Below are positions 56,449 to 64,000 of a stretch of 64,000 nt of DNA, piece after piece. Origin of the DNA: JACQFZ01 sp041485885 (GTDB lineage Bacteria; Pseudomonadota; Gammaproteobacteria; Acidiferrobacterales; Sulfurifustaceae); NCBI GenBank assembly GCA_041485885.1, contig JBGPKL010000005.1, positions 1 through 64,000 on the forward strand, in the 5' to 3' direction. Within the stretch, counting starts at the first letter, position 1. Each line of letters starts with the position of its first letter. Both the position numbers and the translations under genes were made by a program. Below the pieces are notes generated by a model that ran no database searches, was not told the DNA's origin, and saw only the letters and a list, made by a program, of their open reading frames with translations.

Positions 56449-58590
56449 ATGACAGCGAGCCGCATTGTGGTTGCGGCGATAGTCGCGCTATTGATCGTCG
56501 CATTCTTCGTCTTCGATCTCTCGCGCTTCGTCGACGTCGGTTTTCTGAAATCTCAGCAGGCCACACTCGATGAATATTTCCACCTCTATCCGCTGCAAAC
56601 CGTATTTTATTATTTCGTCTTATATGTCGCCGTGACCGCTCTGTCGATCCCCGGCGCCACGATCCTCACGCTCGCCGGCGGCGCCCTTTTCGGTCTGTTC
56701 TGGGGCACCGTTGTCGTTTCGTTCGCGTCGACGATCGGGGCGACACTCGCTTTTCTCGCATCGCGCTTTCTGTTTCGCGATTGGGTGCAGCGACGGTTCG
56801 CGGAAATCCTCAAGGCCGTGAATAGCGGCGTCGAGCGCGACGGTGCGTTCTACTTGTTCACGTTGCGACTGCTGCCGATCTTTCCGTTTTTTGTCGTGAA
56901 CCTGCTGATGGGTTTGGTGCCGATGCGCCTCGCGACCTTCTATGGCGTCAGTCAGATCGGCATGCTGGCGGGCACGATCGTGTACGTGAACGCCGGCACC
57001 GAGCTGGCGCGTATCGACAGCGCGAGCGGTTTGTTGTCACCGACGGTGATCGTCGCCTTTATCGCCCTCGGGATATTTCCGTTGATCGCGAAAAAATCAC
57101 TCGATCTCTTTCGGCGGCGGCGCGCGTTGCGCGGCTATGTCCGTCCCAAAACCTTCGACCGGAATTTAATCGTCATCGGCGCCGGTTCGGCCGGTCTTGT
57201 CGCCGCCTACATCGCCGCCGCGGTGCGCGCCAAGGTCACGTTGATCGAGAAAAATAAAATGGGCGGCGAATGTCTGAACACGGGTTGCGTCCCATCGAAG
57301 GCGCTCATTCGCTCCGCCCGTTTCGTCGCGCAGTTGAGCCGCGCCGAGGAGCTCGGCATCCGCAAAGCAACGGCCGAGTTTGATTTCGCGGACATCATGG
57401 CGCGCGTGCATCGCGTGATCCGCACGATCGAACCGCACGATTCGGTCGAGCGCTACACGCGTTTAGGCGTCGAATGCCTTCAGGGCGAAGCGCGCGTTAC
57501 GTCGCCGTGGGCGGTCGACGTTGGGGGTAAAACGCTGACCACGCGGAACATCATCATCGCCACCGGTTCCCAGCCCACGATACCGCCGATCCCCGGTGTC
57601 GATCGCATCGCCTATCTCACGTCGGACACCGTCTGGGAGCTGCGCGAGTTGCCGAAGCGCTTGGTCGTGCTCGGCGGCGGACCGATCGGTTGCGAGCTGA
57701 CCCAGAGCTTCGCGCGGCTCGGCGCGAGCGTGACATTGATCGAACAGGCGGACCGGCTGCTCAACCGCGAAGACGCGGAATTCTCGGCGATGCTGGTGGA
57801 CCGGTTTCACGACGAAGGCATCGACGTCCGCGTCGGTCACACCGCGTTGGAATTTCAAGCGAGCACCGATGGCGCCGCCGGACGCGTCGTGTGTAAGCAT
57901 GCGGGCGGGCGCACGACGATCGAGTTCGATCGACTGCTGATCGCGCTCGGCCGCAAGGCGACCACGACTGGCTACGGACTGGAAGCGCTGGGAATCACGG
58001 CGAACGCGCGCGGCACGCTCGACGTGAACGAGTATCTGCAGACGCGGATTCCGACCATCTACGCCTGCGGCGACGTCGCCGGCCCGTATCAGTTCACCCA
58101 CACTGCTTCACATCAGGCGTGGTACGCGGCAGTGAATGCCTTGTTCGGTACGTTTCGCCGCTTCAAGGCCGACTACTCCACCATCCCCTGGTGCACGTTC
58201 ACCGATCCGGAAGTCGCGCGCGTGGGCATGAACGAGCAGGAAGCGAAAGAAAGAGGCATCGCGTACGAAGTGACGACCTTCGATCTCGACGAGCTCGACC
58301 GCGCGATAGCCGACGAAGAAGCACACGGACGCGTGAAGGTGCTCACGGTACCGGGCAAGGACCGCATCCTCGGCGTCACGATCGCCGGCGCTCACGCGGG
58401 CGACATCATCATCGAGTACATCATGGCGATGCGGCATGGCATCGGCCTGAATAAAATTCTCGGCACGATTCACATTTACCCGACGTTCGCCGAGGCGAAC
58501 AAGTACGCCGCCGGCGTGTGGAAGCGCGCGCATGCACCCGAACGCCTATTGAGAGTGGTCGAGCGGTACCACGCGTGGCGGCGGGGATAA
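56449..58590 (+). CDS. VTT-domain/flavoprotein disulfide reductase fusion
   Basis: 713 residues. The first 220 residues are a VTT/TVP38 (DedA-like) membrane domain: about five helices with ALSIPGATILTLAGGALFG and LRLLPIFPFFVVNLLMGLVP. Residues 240-713 are a class I pyridine-nucleotide disulfide reductase: VIGAGSAGLVAAY (FAD), redox Cys pair GGECLNTGCVPSKAL (about C275, C280), GGGPIGCEL (NAD(P)H), YACGDVAGPYQFTH. The usual C-terminal HPT His reads IYPTFAE, so it is more like mercuric reductase or soluble transhydrogenase than lipoamide dehydrogenase. GGAGG precedes the ATG. It may couple quinone or lipid transport to thiol redox; that is a guess. Confidence 0.9.
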   Translation: MTASRIVVAAIVALLIVAFFVFDLSRFVDVGFLKSQQATLDEYFHLYPLQTVFYYFVLYVAVTALSIPGATILTLAGGALFGLFWGTVVVSFASTIGATLAFLASRFLFRDWVQRRFAEILKAVNSGVERDGAFYLFTLRLLPIFPFFVVNLLMGLVPMRLATFYGVSQIGMLAGTIVYVNAGTELARIDSASGLLSPTVIVAFIALGIFPLIAKKSLDLFRRRRALRGYVRPKTFDRNLIVIGAGSAGLVAAYIAAAVRAKVTLIEKNKMGGECLNTGCVPSKALIRSARFVAQLSRAEELGIRKATAEFDFADIMARVHRVIRTIEPHDSVERYTRLGVECLQGEARVTSPWAVDVGGKTLTTRNIIIATGSQPTIPPIPGVDRIAYLTSDTVWELRELPKRLVVLGGGPIGCELTQSFARLGASVTLIEQADRLLNREDAEFSAMLVDRFHDEGIDVRVGHTALEFQASTDGAAGRVVCKHAGGRTTIEFDRLLIALGRKATTTGYGLEALGITANARGTLDVNEYLQTRIPTIYACGDVAGPYQFTHTASHQAWYAAVNALFGTFRRFKADYSTIPWCTFTDPEVARVGMNEQEAKERGIAYEVTTFDLDELDRAIADEEAHGRVKVLTVPGKDRILGVTIAGAHAGDIIIEYIMAMRHGIGLNKILGTIHIYPTFAEANKYAAGVWKRAHAPERLLRVVERYHAWRRG

Positions 58591-58670
58591 GAACAGCGCC
58601 CCCATCCCGATTCCATCGCCTATGTGTCCGGGTGTAAACTTACCGCGGAACAACGCTAAGGAGCATAGCC

Positions 58671-59876
58671 GTGGCTTTCGTCACGCAAGCAGCGGACGGG
58701 CGAACCGTCCGGTACGTCGATGGCAAGCGCTATCTCTGGCTGCTGTCCCTCACCGGACCGTTGATTCCCATAGGGGCCGTCGCGCTTTATTTTTATTCGA
58801 ACGCTAACGTACTCGCGACGCTGATCCCGCTCGTTTATGTGTTCGTTGCGATCCCGATCATCGATGCGATCATGGGCGAGGACACGCATAACCCGCCCGA
58901 AGCGGCGGTGCCGCTGATGGCCCGCGACAACTACTACCGTTACCTGCTGTATGTCGCGATCGCGTTGCAGTTCACCGACTTGCTGGTGGTCGCCTGGTTC
59001 ATCGGCACGCACGAACTGCCGTGGTGGGCATTCTTGGCGCTGACGCTCGGCACCGGTTTCATGAGCGCGGGCGCAATACTCATCGGACACGAGCTCGGAC
59101 ACAAGACGAGCCGGGCGGATCGCGTCGCCGCCCAAATCTCGAACGGCCTGGTCGGTTACGGGCATTTCTGCATCGAGCACAACCGCGGACATCACGTGCA
59201 GGTAGCAACACCGGAAGACAGCGTCAGCGCCCGCATGGGAGAGAACATCTACCGGTTCGCGTGCCGCGAGATTCCCGGCGCGTTCAGGCGCGGCTGGCGG
59301 CTCGAATGCGAGCGCCTGCGCAAGGCCGGTAAAGATGTTTGGTCACTTCACAATACCGTTTTGCTTTCCTGGCTGCTGACCGCAACGGTAGCCTTCGCCC
59401 TGGTCGCGGCGTTCGGCTGGATCATGCTGCCGTTCCTCGCGATCCATCATGGCTACGCGTGGTACGGGCTCACGCAAGCGAACTACGTCGAGCACTACGG
59501 GCTATTGCGACAGAGATTACCGAACGGCCGCTACGAACCGTGCGAGCCGCGGCACTCATGGAACACGAATCACATCTACTCGAACTTGATTTCATTTCAT
59601 TTGCAGCGCCATTCGGACCATCACGCGAATGCGCTGCGCCCGTATCAGGCGTTACGCGATTTCAAAAATCTGCCGCGCCTGCCGAGCGGCTATCCGGGAT
59701 CCTTCGCCCTTGCCGCCATCCCATGGCTCTGGTTCAAAGCGATGGACCCGAAGCTGATGCAATGGGCCGGCGGCGATATCGCCAAAGTGAACGTCGACCC
59801 GCGCAAACGGCAAGCTTTGTATCATCGCTACGGCGCTACCCCGCCGAGGGTCGGCCGCGTGAAGCAGCGAGCGTAA
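58671..59876 (+). CDS. alkB: Alkane 1-monooxygenase
   Basis: 401 residues. Membrane di-iron enzyme that oxidises terminal carbons of alkanes using rubredoxin electrons. His boxes: HELGHK (140-145), EHNRGHH (169-175) and LQRHSDHH (311-318), plus NYVEHYGL and HSWNTNH. About six helices. The Trp gate region near helix II is not obvious. GTG start with AAGGAG ahead. No rubredoxin gene or alkS is next to it. It follows the disulfide reductase fusion by 80 bases. Confidence 0.95.
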   Translation: MAFVTQAADGRTVRYVDGKRYLWLLSLTGPLIPIGAVALYFYSNANVLATLIPLVYVFVAIPIIDAIMGEDTHNPPEAAVPLMARDNYYRYLLYVAIALQFTDLLVVAWFIGTHELPWWAFLALTLGTGFMSAGAILIGHELGHKTSRADRVAAQISNGLVGYGHFCIEHNRGHHVQVATPEDSVSARMGENIYRFACREIPGAFRRGWRLECERLRKAGKDVWSLHNTVLLSWLLTATVAFALVAAFGWIMLPFLAIHHGYAWYGLTQANYVEHYGLLRQRLPNGRYEPCEPRHSWNTNHIYSNLISFHLQRHSDHHANALRPYQALRDFKNLPRLPSGYPGSFALAAIPWLWFKAMDPKLMQWAGGDIAKVNVDPRKRQALYHRYGATPPRVGRVKQRA

Positions 59877-59885
59877 CGTAATAAA

Positions 59886-59907
59886 CGTAGCGTGCGCCAT
59901 GCGCACG
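59886..59907. repeat. GTAGCGTGCGCCATGCGCACG repeat, copy 1
   Basis: CGTGCGC-CAT-GCGCACG is a short perfect hairpin preceded by CGTAG, right after alkB. A related copy lies at 62382-62441. Confidence 0.6.
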
Positions 59908-60021
59908 ACTACTCGTTCTATCCGGACCCGCTGCTTTACGTTTGTTACGTTGCACCGACAACGCCTCCTGTTGTTGATACGCATTGACGGCGAAGAAATA
60001 GAGATCGTGCTCGATGGAAGG

Positions 60022-60765
60022 TTACACCCCGACATGCTCTTGAGTCGGCTCAATTGGTCTCCGGTCAAAGAAGAACATTAACGGAACGCTACTTATCTTC
60101 TCTTGGGCATAGCGTGCAAGATCATAAGGTAGACTGAAGAAACGCCTTAGCCACCGAGTATCCTCCACGTGGGGCTTGCGTTGGAACTTGGACCCATCCA
60201 GGACCGTGGCGCCATTCATATCGAGCTTGATCTTGTAGTGAACCAGGGCGTTCCTTTGTCGTGTGAGGTAAGTCAAGGTCTCATACAAGGCTGTACCCTT
60301 TGGAAACTTGTAGGAAGGAGCAAAGCTCTTCGGTCCGAACAGCCATTTCTGCTTCACGTCTGATCTCTCCAGAAGAGGGAAAAGATCGGCGGACCCACAG
60401 TGCGCAAGCCCGATGGCGAGAATCGCGTTAATGACCGCCTCGCACAGTGCGTGCGACAGCAAGACGACGGTTACGTACTCAGTCATGAAGCGGCCATCAA
60501 ACTTATCGAGAAATTGCATCCCTGGCGAAAAGCCGAATGATATCTGGCTGTCCACGAACTCAGCGAGCGACTCGTCAGACTTCTCGGGATTAAGCTGACG
60601 AAGGCGATCAAACTCCGAGGCCCGATACTCGGCATAGTCAGACAACGGGCGAGGCACGAATGTCGCCATCTCCTCTGCCAGCGCGAGGCACGGGCCCCAC
60701 CGCGATCTCAACGCGACATCGAGGTACGTGTAGTCCGCGGTGTGACTGTACTGTTGGGGGCTCAT
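60022..60765 (-). CDS. Hypothetical protein with HEPN-like motif
   Basis: 247 residues, soluble, helical. Near residue 180 it has YLTRQRNALVHYKIKLD; R-N-x3-H is the HEPN RNase motif (R-x4-6-H). Preceding helices (VVLLSHALCEAVINAILAIG) fit such a fold. It lies alone between repeats, flanked by plus-strand alkB and minus-strand glk, and its codon use is less G+C-rich than its neighbours, so it may be acquired. Toxin, abortive-infection or plain housekeeping roles all remain open. Confidence 0.6.
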   Translation of the reverse strand: MSPQQYSHTADYTYLDVALRSRWGPCLALAEEMATFVPRPLSDYAEYRASEFDRLRQLNPEKSDESLAEFVDSQISFGFSPGMQFLDKFDGRFMTEYVTVVLLSHALCEAVINAILAIGLAHCGSADLFPLLERSDVKQKWLFGPKSFAPSYKFPKGTALYETLTYLTRQRNALVHYKIKLDMNGATVLDGSKFQRKPHVEDTRWLRRFFSLPYDLARYAQEKISSVPLMFFFDRRPIEPTQEHVGV

Positions 60766-60937
60766 TGACCTGTAAGAAGCTGACTTGCGAGCGCGATTTC
60801 GACGCTTACCTGTCGTTAAACCGCCTAGCGTCTATGGTAGTACCACGATACTACATCGGGCTGCGGTTGCGGGAGTACGGATTGTAGGGAATACGAGGCG
60901 TGCCGCGAAAGCGGAGGTTGTGACGAGAATCTTGACG

Positions 60938-61924
60938 CTACACCAATCGGCTTGCCGCGCGCGTTGCGCCGAGCAAACCTACGCCCTCATTGGTGACGAC
61001 GTAGATTGGCATCGCCGCCAGCAACGCGCTCATTCTACCTTTGTCGGCAAACTCGCGCGTGAAATTTCCGTCGCGCAGTGCGGGGAGAATTTTCGGGGCG
61101 ATGCCGCCGGCGATGTATACGCCGCCGGTCGCGAGATAACTCTGGCCGACGTTTCCCGCGTGAGCGCCGTAGATCTTAACGAAGAGGCGCAACGCGGCCG
61201 ATGCGGCGGCATCGTTGTTTTGCAACGCGGCAGCCGTGATCGCCGCCGCGGGATCGTCGGCGCACAGCAGATCGCCTGCGGTCGATTGTCCGCGCGAAAT
61301 AAAAAAGGAGTAGAGATTGACGATCCCGGGGCCGGAGAGGACGCGTTCGCACGACACACGCCCGTGGCGCTCGCGTAAGTAACGGAATAGCTCGATTTGC
61401 AAATCGTCCGTCGGCGCAAAATCGACATGGCCGCCTTCGGTCGCGACGGCTTCGTAGTGATCGCCCTGCCACACGAGCAGCGCCTGCCCGAGGCCGGTAC
61501 CGGCGCCGACAACGGCGCATGGTCCCTGGGGTACGCGCGTTCCAACTTGCAACGGCAACAGGTCCTCATCCGAAAGGGTTTCAATACCATAACCGACCGC
61601 CTGAAAGTCGTTGATCAATCGAACGCGCGGGATGCGAAGCTCCCGCTCGATCGCGGCGCTCTCGACGATCCACGGCAAATTGGTGACGCGCGCGACTTGA
61701 CCTTCGGGAGTGACGCTAATCGGCCCGGCGATTCCGAAGCACGCCGCTTGCGGCACGACGATCGGCGCGGCGACGCGTAGGAACTCGCGCACCAACGGCA
61801 ACAACCCATCGTACGCGGCGCTTTCGAAGCGCTGCTCGGCGATGACGCGGCAATCGTCGCCCTCGAACTCTGCGAGCTGCAGCAATACTTTGGTTCCGCC
61901 GATGTCGCCGGCCAGTACTCGCAT
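60938..61924 (-). CDS. glk: Glucokinase
   Basis: 328 residues. It phosphorylates glucose with ATP. MRVLAGDIGGTKVLLQLAEF (phosphate 1), CFGIAGPISV, LPWIVESAAIE, RLINDFQAVGYGI, VGAGTGLGQALL, ATEGGHVDFAPTDDLQIEL and the Glk-specific VSCERVLSGPGIVNLY are present; the end has GGVYIAGGIAPKI. The bacterial glk (not ROK) group. GAGGTG is seven bases before the ATG 61924. Confidence 0.94.
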   Translation of the reverse strand: MRVLAGDIGGTKVLLQLAEFEGDDCRVIAEQRFESAAYDGLLPLVREFLRVAAPIVVPQAACFGIAGPISVTPEGQVARVTNLPWIVESAAIERELRIPRVRLINDFQAVGYGIETLSDEDLLPLQVGTRVPQGPCAVVGAGTGLGQALLVWQGDHYEAVATEGGHVDFAPTDDLQIELFRYLRERHGRVSCERVLSGPGIVNLYSFFISRGQSTAGDLLCADDPAAAITAAALQNNDAAASAALRLFVKIYGAHAGNVGQSYLATGGVYIAGGIAPKILPALRDGNFTREFADKGRMSALLAAMPIYVVTNEGVGLLGATRAASRLV

Positions 61925-62007
61925 GCGCGCACCTCGTCCGCTCACCGCGCCATACTACGCTTCATTTTTGGTATGATGCCGGCGCCGTTGCAGTGGTTTC
62001 AACCCAT

Positions 62008-62094
62008 GCCGGGGTGGCGGAACTGGTAGACGCGCTGGACTCAAAATCCAGTGGTGGCAACACCGTGTCGGTTCGATTCCGACCCTCGGTACCA
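62008..62094 (+). tRNA. tRNA-Leu (CAA)
   Basis: 87 bases with encoded CCA. Acceptor GCCGGGG pairs with CCTCGGT, the anticodon arm CTGGA-CTCAAAA-TCCAG gives CAA, and the long variable arm GTGGTGGCAACACCGT and T arm GGTTCGATTCC are standard for Leu. A damaged partial copy lies at about 62961-63002. Confidence 0.95.
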
Positions 62095-62150
62095 TAAAGA
62101 CAAAGAGAAGAGCTACAGCCTTCTCACGACGCAGCCTCACAAAATATTTC

Positions 62151-62182
62151 GATGGGTTGCGCTTCGCTCCACCCATCCTACG
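62151..62182. repeat. GATGGGT...ACCCATC dispersed repeat
   Basis: GATGGGTTGCGCTTCGCTCC then ACCCATCCTACG: GATGGGT and ACCCATC pair. Such elements are scattered in proteobacterial intergenic DNA. Confidence 0.6.
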
Positions 62183-62381
62183 TACTCGGGATGGTCAACT
62201 ACAGAGCTAAGGCTGACAGGAACATGGCCGTGGGCGATCTTCAGGAATTTGTGACGCGAGCGCCTGTCTCGGGCGCTAACCGAAGAGCGCTCGACCTGGC
62301 GCAGGCATATATCGGAGAGCTACTCCGTCACGGAGCCGACGCCACGGACACGCGCCCAACTACCCGACACTCATAGCAAGT

Positions 62382-62441
62382 GTAGCGTGCGCTATGCGCG
62401 CGATTCTTTTGAAACAGTCGTGCGCATCGCGCGGACGCTAC
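62382..62441. repeat. GTAGCGTGCGC repeat, copy 2 (two inverted arms)
   Basis: GTAGCGTGCGCTATGCGCGC at the left and an inverted relative, TGCGCATCGCGCGGACGCTA then C, at the right, with about 18 bases between. The left arm is close to the copy after alkB. Confidence 0.55.
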
Positions 62442-62458
62442 CGAACGGGATTCCCGCG

Positions 62459-62863
62459 TCACCGCATTCGCGGTGCAGGCAAGCTCGGCGTCGGAGCACG
62501 GAATATCGCCGGCGGCGGTACCGGCGGCTGAGGCGGCATGTCGTACGCAGCCGGCCACAGAGGCCGAGCCATGGGCGGGTTCACGATCCGCGTATACGGT
62601 TCGGGTGAGTCGGATTTGTATGATGGCGACGCTGTATACGACGGGGGCGGAACAGGCATCTCTATGACGTTATGACTCGGGTCGATGTTTTTTTCTTCGA
62701 CTTTCGTGACGTGAGACGGCGGCGGGTCCGCCGAATAAACGACCTTGCCGTCGGCGTCGATCCATTTCCACACCTTGACCGTCCCGGCCGACGCGGGCGC
62801 GCTGATCGCACCGATCAACGCAATAGCCAGAGTAGCGGTCCTAGCTCGCGTCATACGTTTCAT
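62459..62863 (-). CDS. DUF4124 domain protein
   Basis: 134 residues. Signal peptide about 1-26 (PASAG), then the short DUF4124 domain VKVWKWIDADGKVVYSADPP followed by a Pro-rich low-complexity tail (PPSY, PPQPPVPPP). The domain binds an unknown ligand in the periplasm. The ATG at 62863 gives MKRMTRARTATLAIAL, a normal signal start. Confidence 0.8.
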   Translation of the reverse strand: MKRMTRARTATLAIALIGAISAPASAGTVKVWKWIDADGKVVYSADPPPSHVTKVEEKNIDPSHNVIEMPVPPPSYTASPSYKSDSPEPYTRIVNPPMARPLWPAAYDMPPQPPVPPPAIFRAPTPSLPAPRMR

Positions 62864-62960
62864 CGCTTCGGCTAACCGTGGCACGGTTTACTCGTTTTGA
62901 TGGGACTACGCGGTCGGTATCTTCGCAGCAATCTTCCGCCAAGAGAAGCGGCGCTCGGTG

Positions 62961-63002
62961 ACACAAAATCCAGTGGTGGCAACACTGACCCTCGATACTA
63001 TC
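62961..63002 (+). pseudogene. Broken partial copy of tRNA-Leu
   Basis: CAAAATCCAGTGGTGGCAAC and AC (62964-62985) is identical to 22 bases of tRNA-Leu from the anticodon to the variable arm. It then jumps to TGACCCTCGATACTAT, matching the tRNA 3' end CGACCCTCGGTACCAT with three changes. The T-arm's first half is missing. It is in the same direction as the tRNA, 0.9 kb downstream. Confidence 0.75.
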
Positions 63003-63075
63003 AAGAACAAGGCACGGTCACGCGCTGCATCCGCGCGCGTACCTCATCGATAGAGTCGCGCATGGCGGCCGATTT

Positions 63076-64000
63076 CTATTCGCGGCTCTTCGCGCTCATG
63101 GTGCCGGGTACGACCAGATAGGTTCGTGCCCGCTCGGGCCGTAGCAAATCTTTCGCGAGCGCGTTGACTTCGTCCAAGTTGATGCCGTCGATGATCTTGC
63201 CGGTACGGTTCAAATCATTCAGCCACGCCGCCGCGTTTATCTGGCCGCGCCAGATCTCGAGCTTGAGCCCCACATTGTTCCAGCGATCTTTGAGCAGGCG
63301 TCGCGCGACCGACACCGCGCGAGACAATTCCTCTTGCGTGAAAGGACGCTGCGCCACCGCCTCCACCGTGGCAACGATACGACGTGCCGCATCCCGCGCT
63401 TTCTCCGGGCTCGCATCCGCGCGTATTTGCAGCCAGTTGGGCGTTGCGGTTTCCTGCACCGCGCTTACGCCATAGCTTTCGCCCGTCGCAAAACGCAAGT
63501 CGTTTCGTGCGCGCTCGCCGATCAGGCGTACCAACAGATCTTGTTTGACCCAGCGCGCGTAATTGCGCATGTTCGGCACGGGGAATTCGACGATCGCGTA
63601 AGCAACACTGTCGGCGCTGCGGTATTCCAATGTTTGAATCGCTCCGGGCGGCGGCGCCGGCAACTCCGGAACCGGTGACGCTTTCGCCGGAACCGGCTGC
63701 CGGGCCGGCAACGCGCCGAGCGTGCCGGCGACCTCGCGCAAGATCGCTTCGACGTCGCCGGACGCGGAAACGGACACAATGAGGGGTGCGTCGCGCAGCG
63801 CCGGAACGAGCCACCCCTTAACCTCCTCTAGGCGACGCGCTTTGAGCATCGCCACGTCTGGAGATCCGCAACGCGCATCGCCGGCGCAGCGCCGGCGCAA
63901 AAGCTGGTATTCCAAAACGCTGGACGCGCTCGACTCGCTCGCGGCGACCTCGCGATCGAGGATGCCATTCTGCAACGATGCGAATGCGTCTTCGCGGAAC
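63076..64000 (-). CDS. M16-type peptidase-like protein, C-terminal part
   Basis: The last 307 residues of a protein that continues past base 64000. FREDAFASLQNGILDREVAA near the window edge, EVAGTLGALPARQPVPAK, YAIVEFPVPNMRNYARWVKQ, RNDLRFATGESYGVSAVQE and LLRPERARTYLVVPG form an M16C-like second lobe (clan ME). The zinc motif HxxEH would be in the missing N-terminal part or this may be the inactive lobe. Probably periplasmic. About one half to two thirds of the protein is outside. Confidence 0.75.
   Translation of the reverse strand, partial: FREDAFASLQNGILDREVAASESSASSVLEYQLLRRRCAGDARCGSPDVAMLKARRLEEVKGWLVPALRDAPLIVSVSASGDVEAILREVAGTLGALPARQPVPAKASPVPELPAPPPGAIQTLEYRSADSVAYAIVEFPVPNMRNYARWVKQDLLVRLIGERARNDLRFATGESYGVSAVQETATPNWLQIRADASPEKARDAARRIVATVEAVAQRPFTQEELSRAVSVARRLLKDRWNNVGLKLEIWRGQINAAAWLNDLNRTGKIIDGINLDEVNALAKDLLRPERARTYLVVPGTMSAKSRE

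Noticed and set aside
62191..62376. Short plus-strand ORF after the GATGGGT repeat
   Set aside because: No ribosome site, begins next to a repeat, no family recognised.

Overview
The window is a GC-rich bacterial chromosome segment, most likely from a gammaproteobacterium. The best evidence is the core block recA-recX-alaS-lysC-csrA-tRNA-Ser(GCU)-tRNA-Arg(ACG) at 35.6-42.4 kb, a typical gammaproteobacterial gene order. pgpA, a YoaA/DinG helicase, an ExeA/GspA-GspB pair, LemA and AlkB fit the same picture. No genus can be named from sequence alone.

Layout. (1) 1-5.5 kb, minus strand: phosphoketolase (cut by the window edge), a cardiolipin-synthase-like phospholipase D, acetate kinase, a YHS-LOG fusion protein, a stub of a universal stress protein, and a TPM/YgcG/LemA operon. 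Phosphoketolase plus acetate kinase would make ATP from sugar phosphates through acetyl phosphate. (2) 5.6-18.2 kb, minus strand: a dense array of small envelope proteins (DUF2892, DUF5676, DUF2933, DUF411, YHS, SHOCT, Met-rich and Cys-rich periplasmic proteins, an isoprenylcysteine-methyltransferase-like enzyme) around a copper P1B-ATPase whose usual metal-binding domains are replaced by two YHS domains. An ABC1 kinase and a patatin phospholipase sit in the same array. (3) 18.2-27.9 kb: an archaeal-type S-adenosylmethionine synthetase, a decapitated sensor kinase, a DmeF-like CDF exporter, and a complete CusCBA-type Cu/Ag efflux operon. Two identical 14-bp FNR/ANR-type boxes, and a weaker third one, lie in front of metal genes in regions 2 and 3. 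This suggests one low-oxygen copper and energy-stress island.

(4) 28-35.6 kb: a decaying mobile island ending at the 3' end of tRNA-Arg. It holds a NERD protein, an XRE regulator, a tyrosine recombinase, a plasmid ParM gene with its middle deleted, a DUF4224 protein and a frameshifted integrase. (5) 35.6-50.5 kb: housekeeping genes. Three features stand out: AlaRS carries an extra ~115-130-residue insert, RecX appears to start at CTG, and IspG belongs to a divergent form that resembles planctomycetal sequences. (6) 50.5-64 kb: an OmpA lipoprotein, a TNase-like protein, small membrane proteins, GspA/GspB, a VTT-flavoprotein disulfide reductase fusion, alkane monooxygenase, a HEPN-like protein, glucokinase, tRNA-Leu(CAA) with a broken partial copy 0.9 kb away, a DUF4124 protein, and the end of an M16 peptidase.

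No rRNA, CRISPR array or recognisable insertion sequence was seen. All functions come from reading motifs and remembered family patterns; no database search was run.
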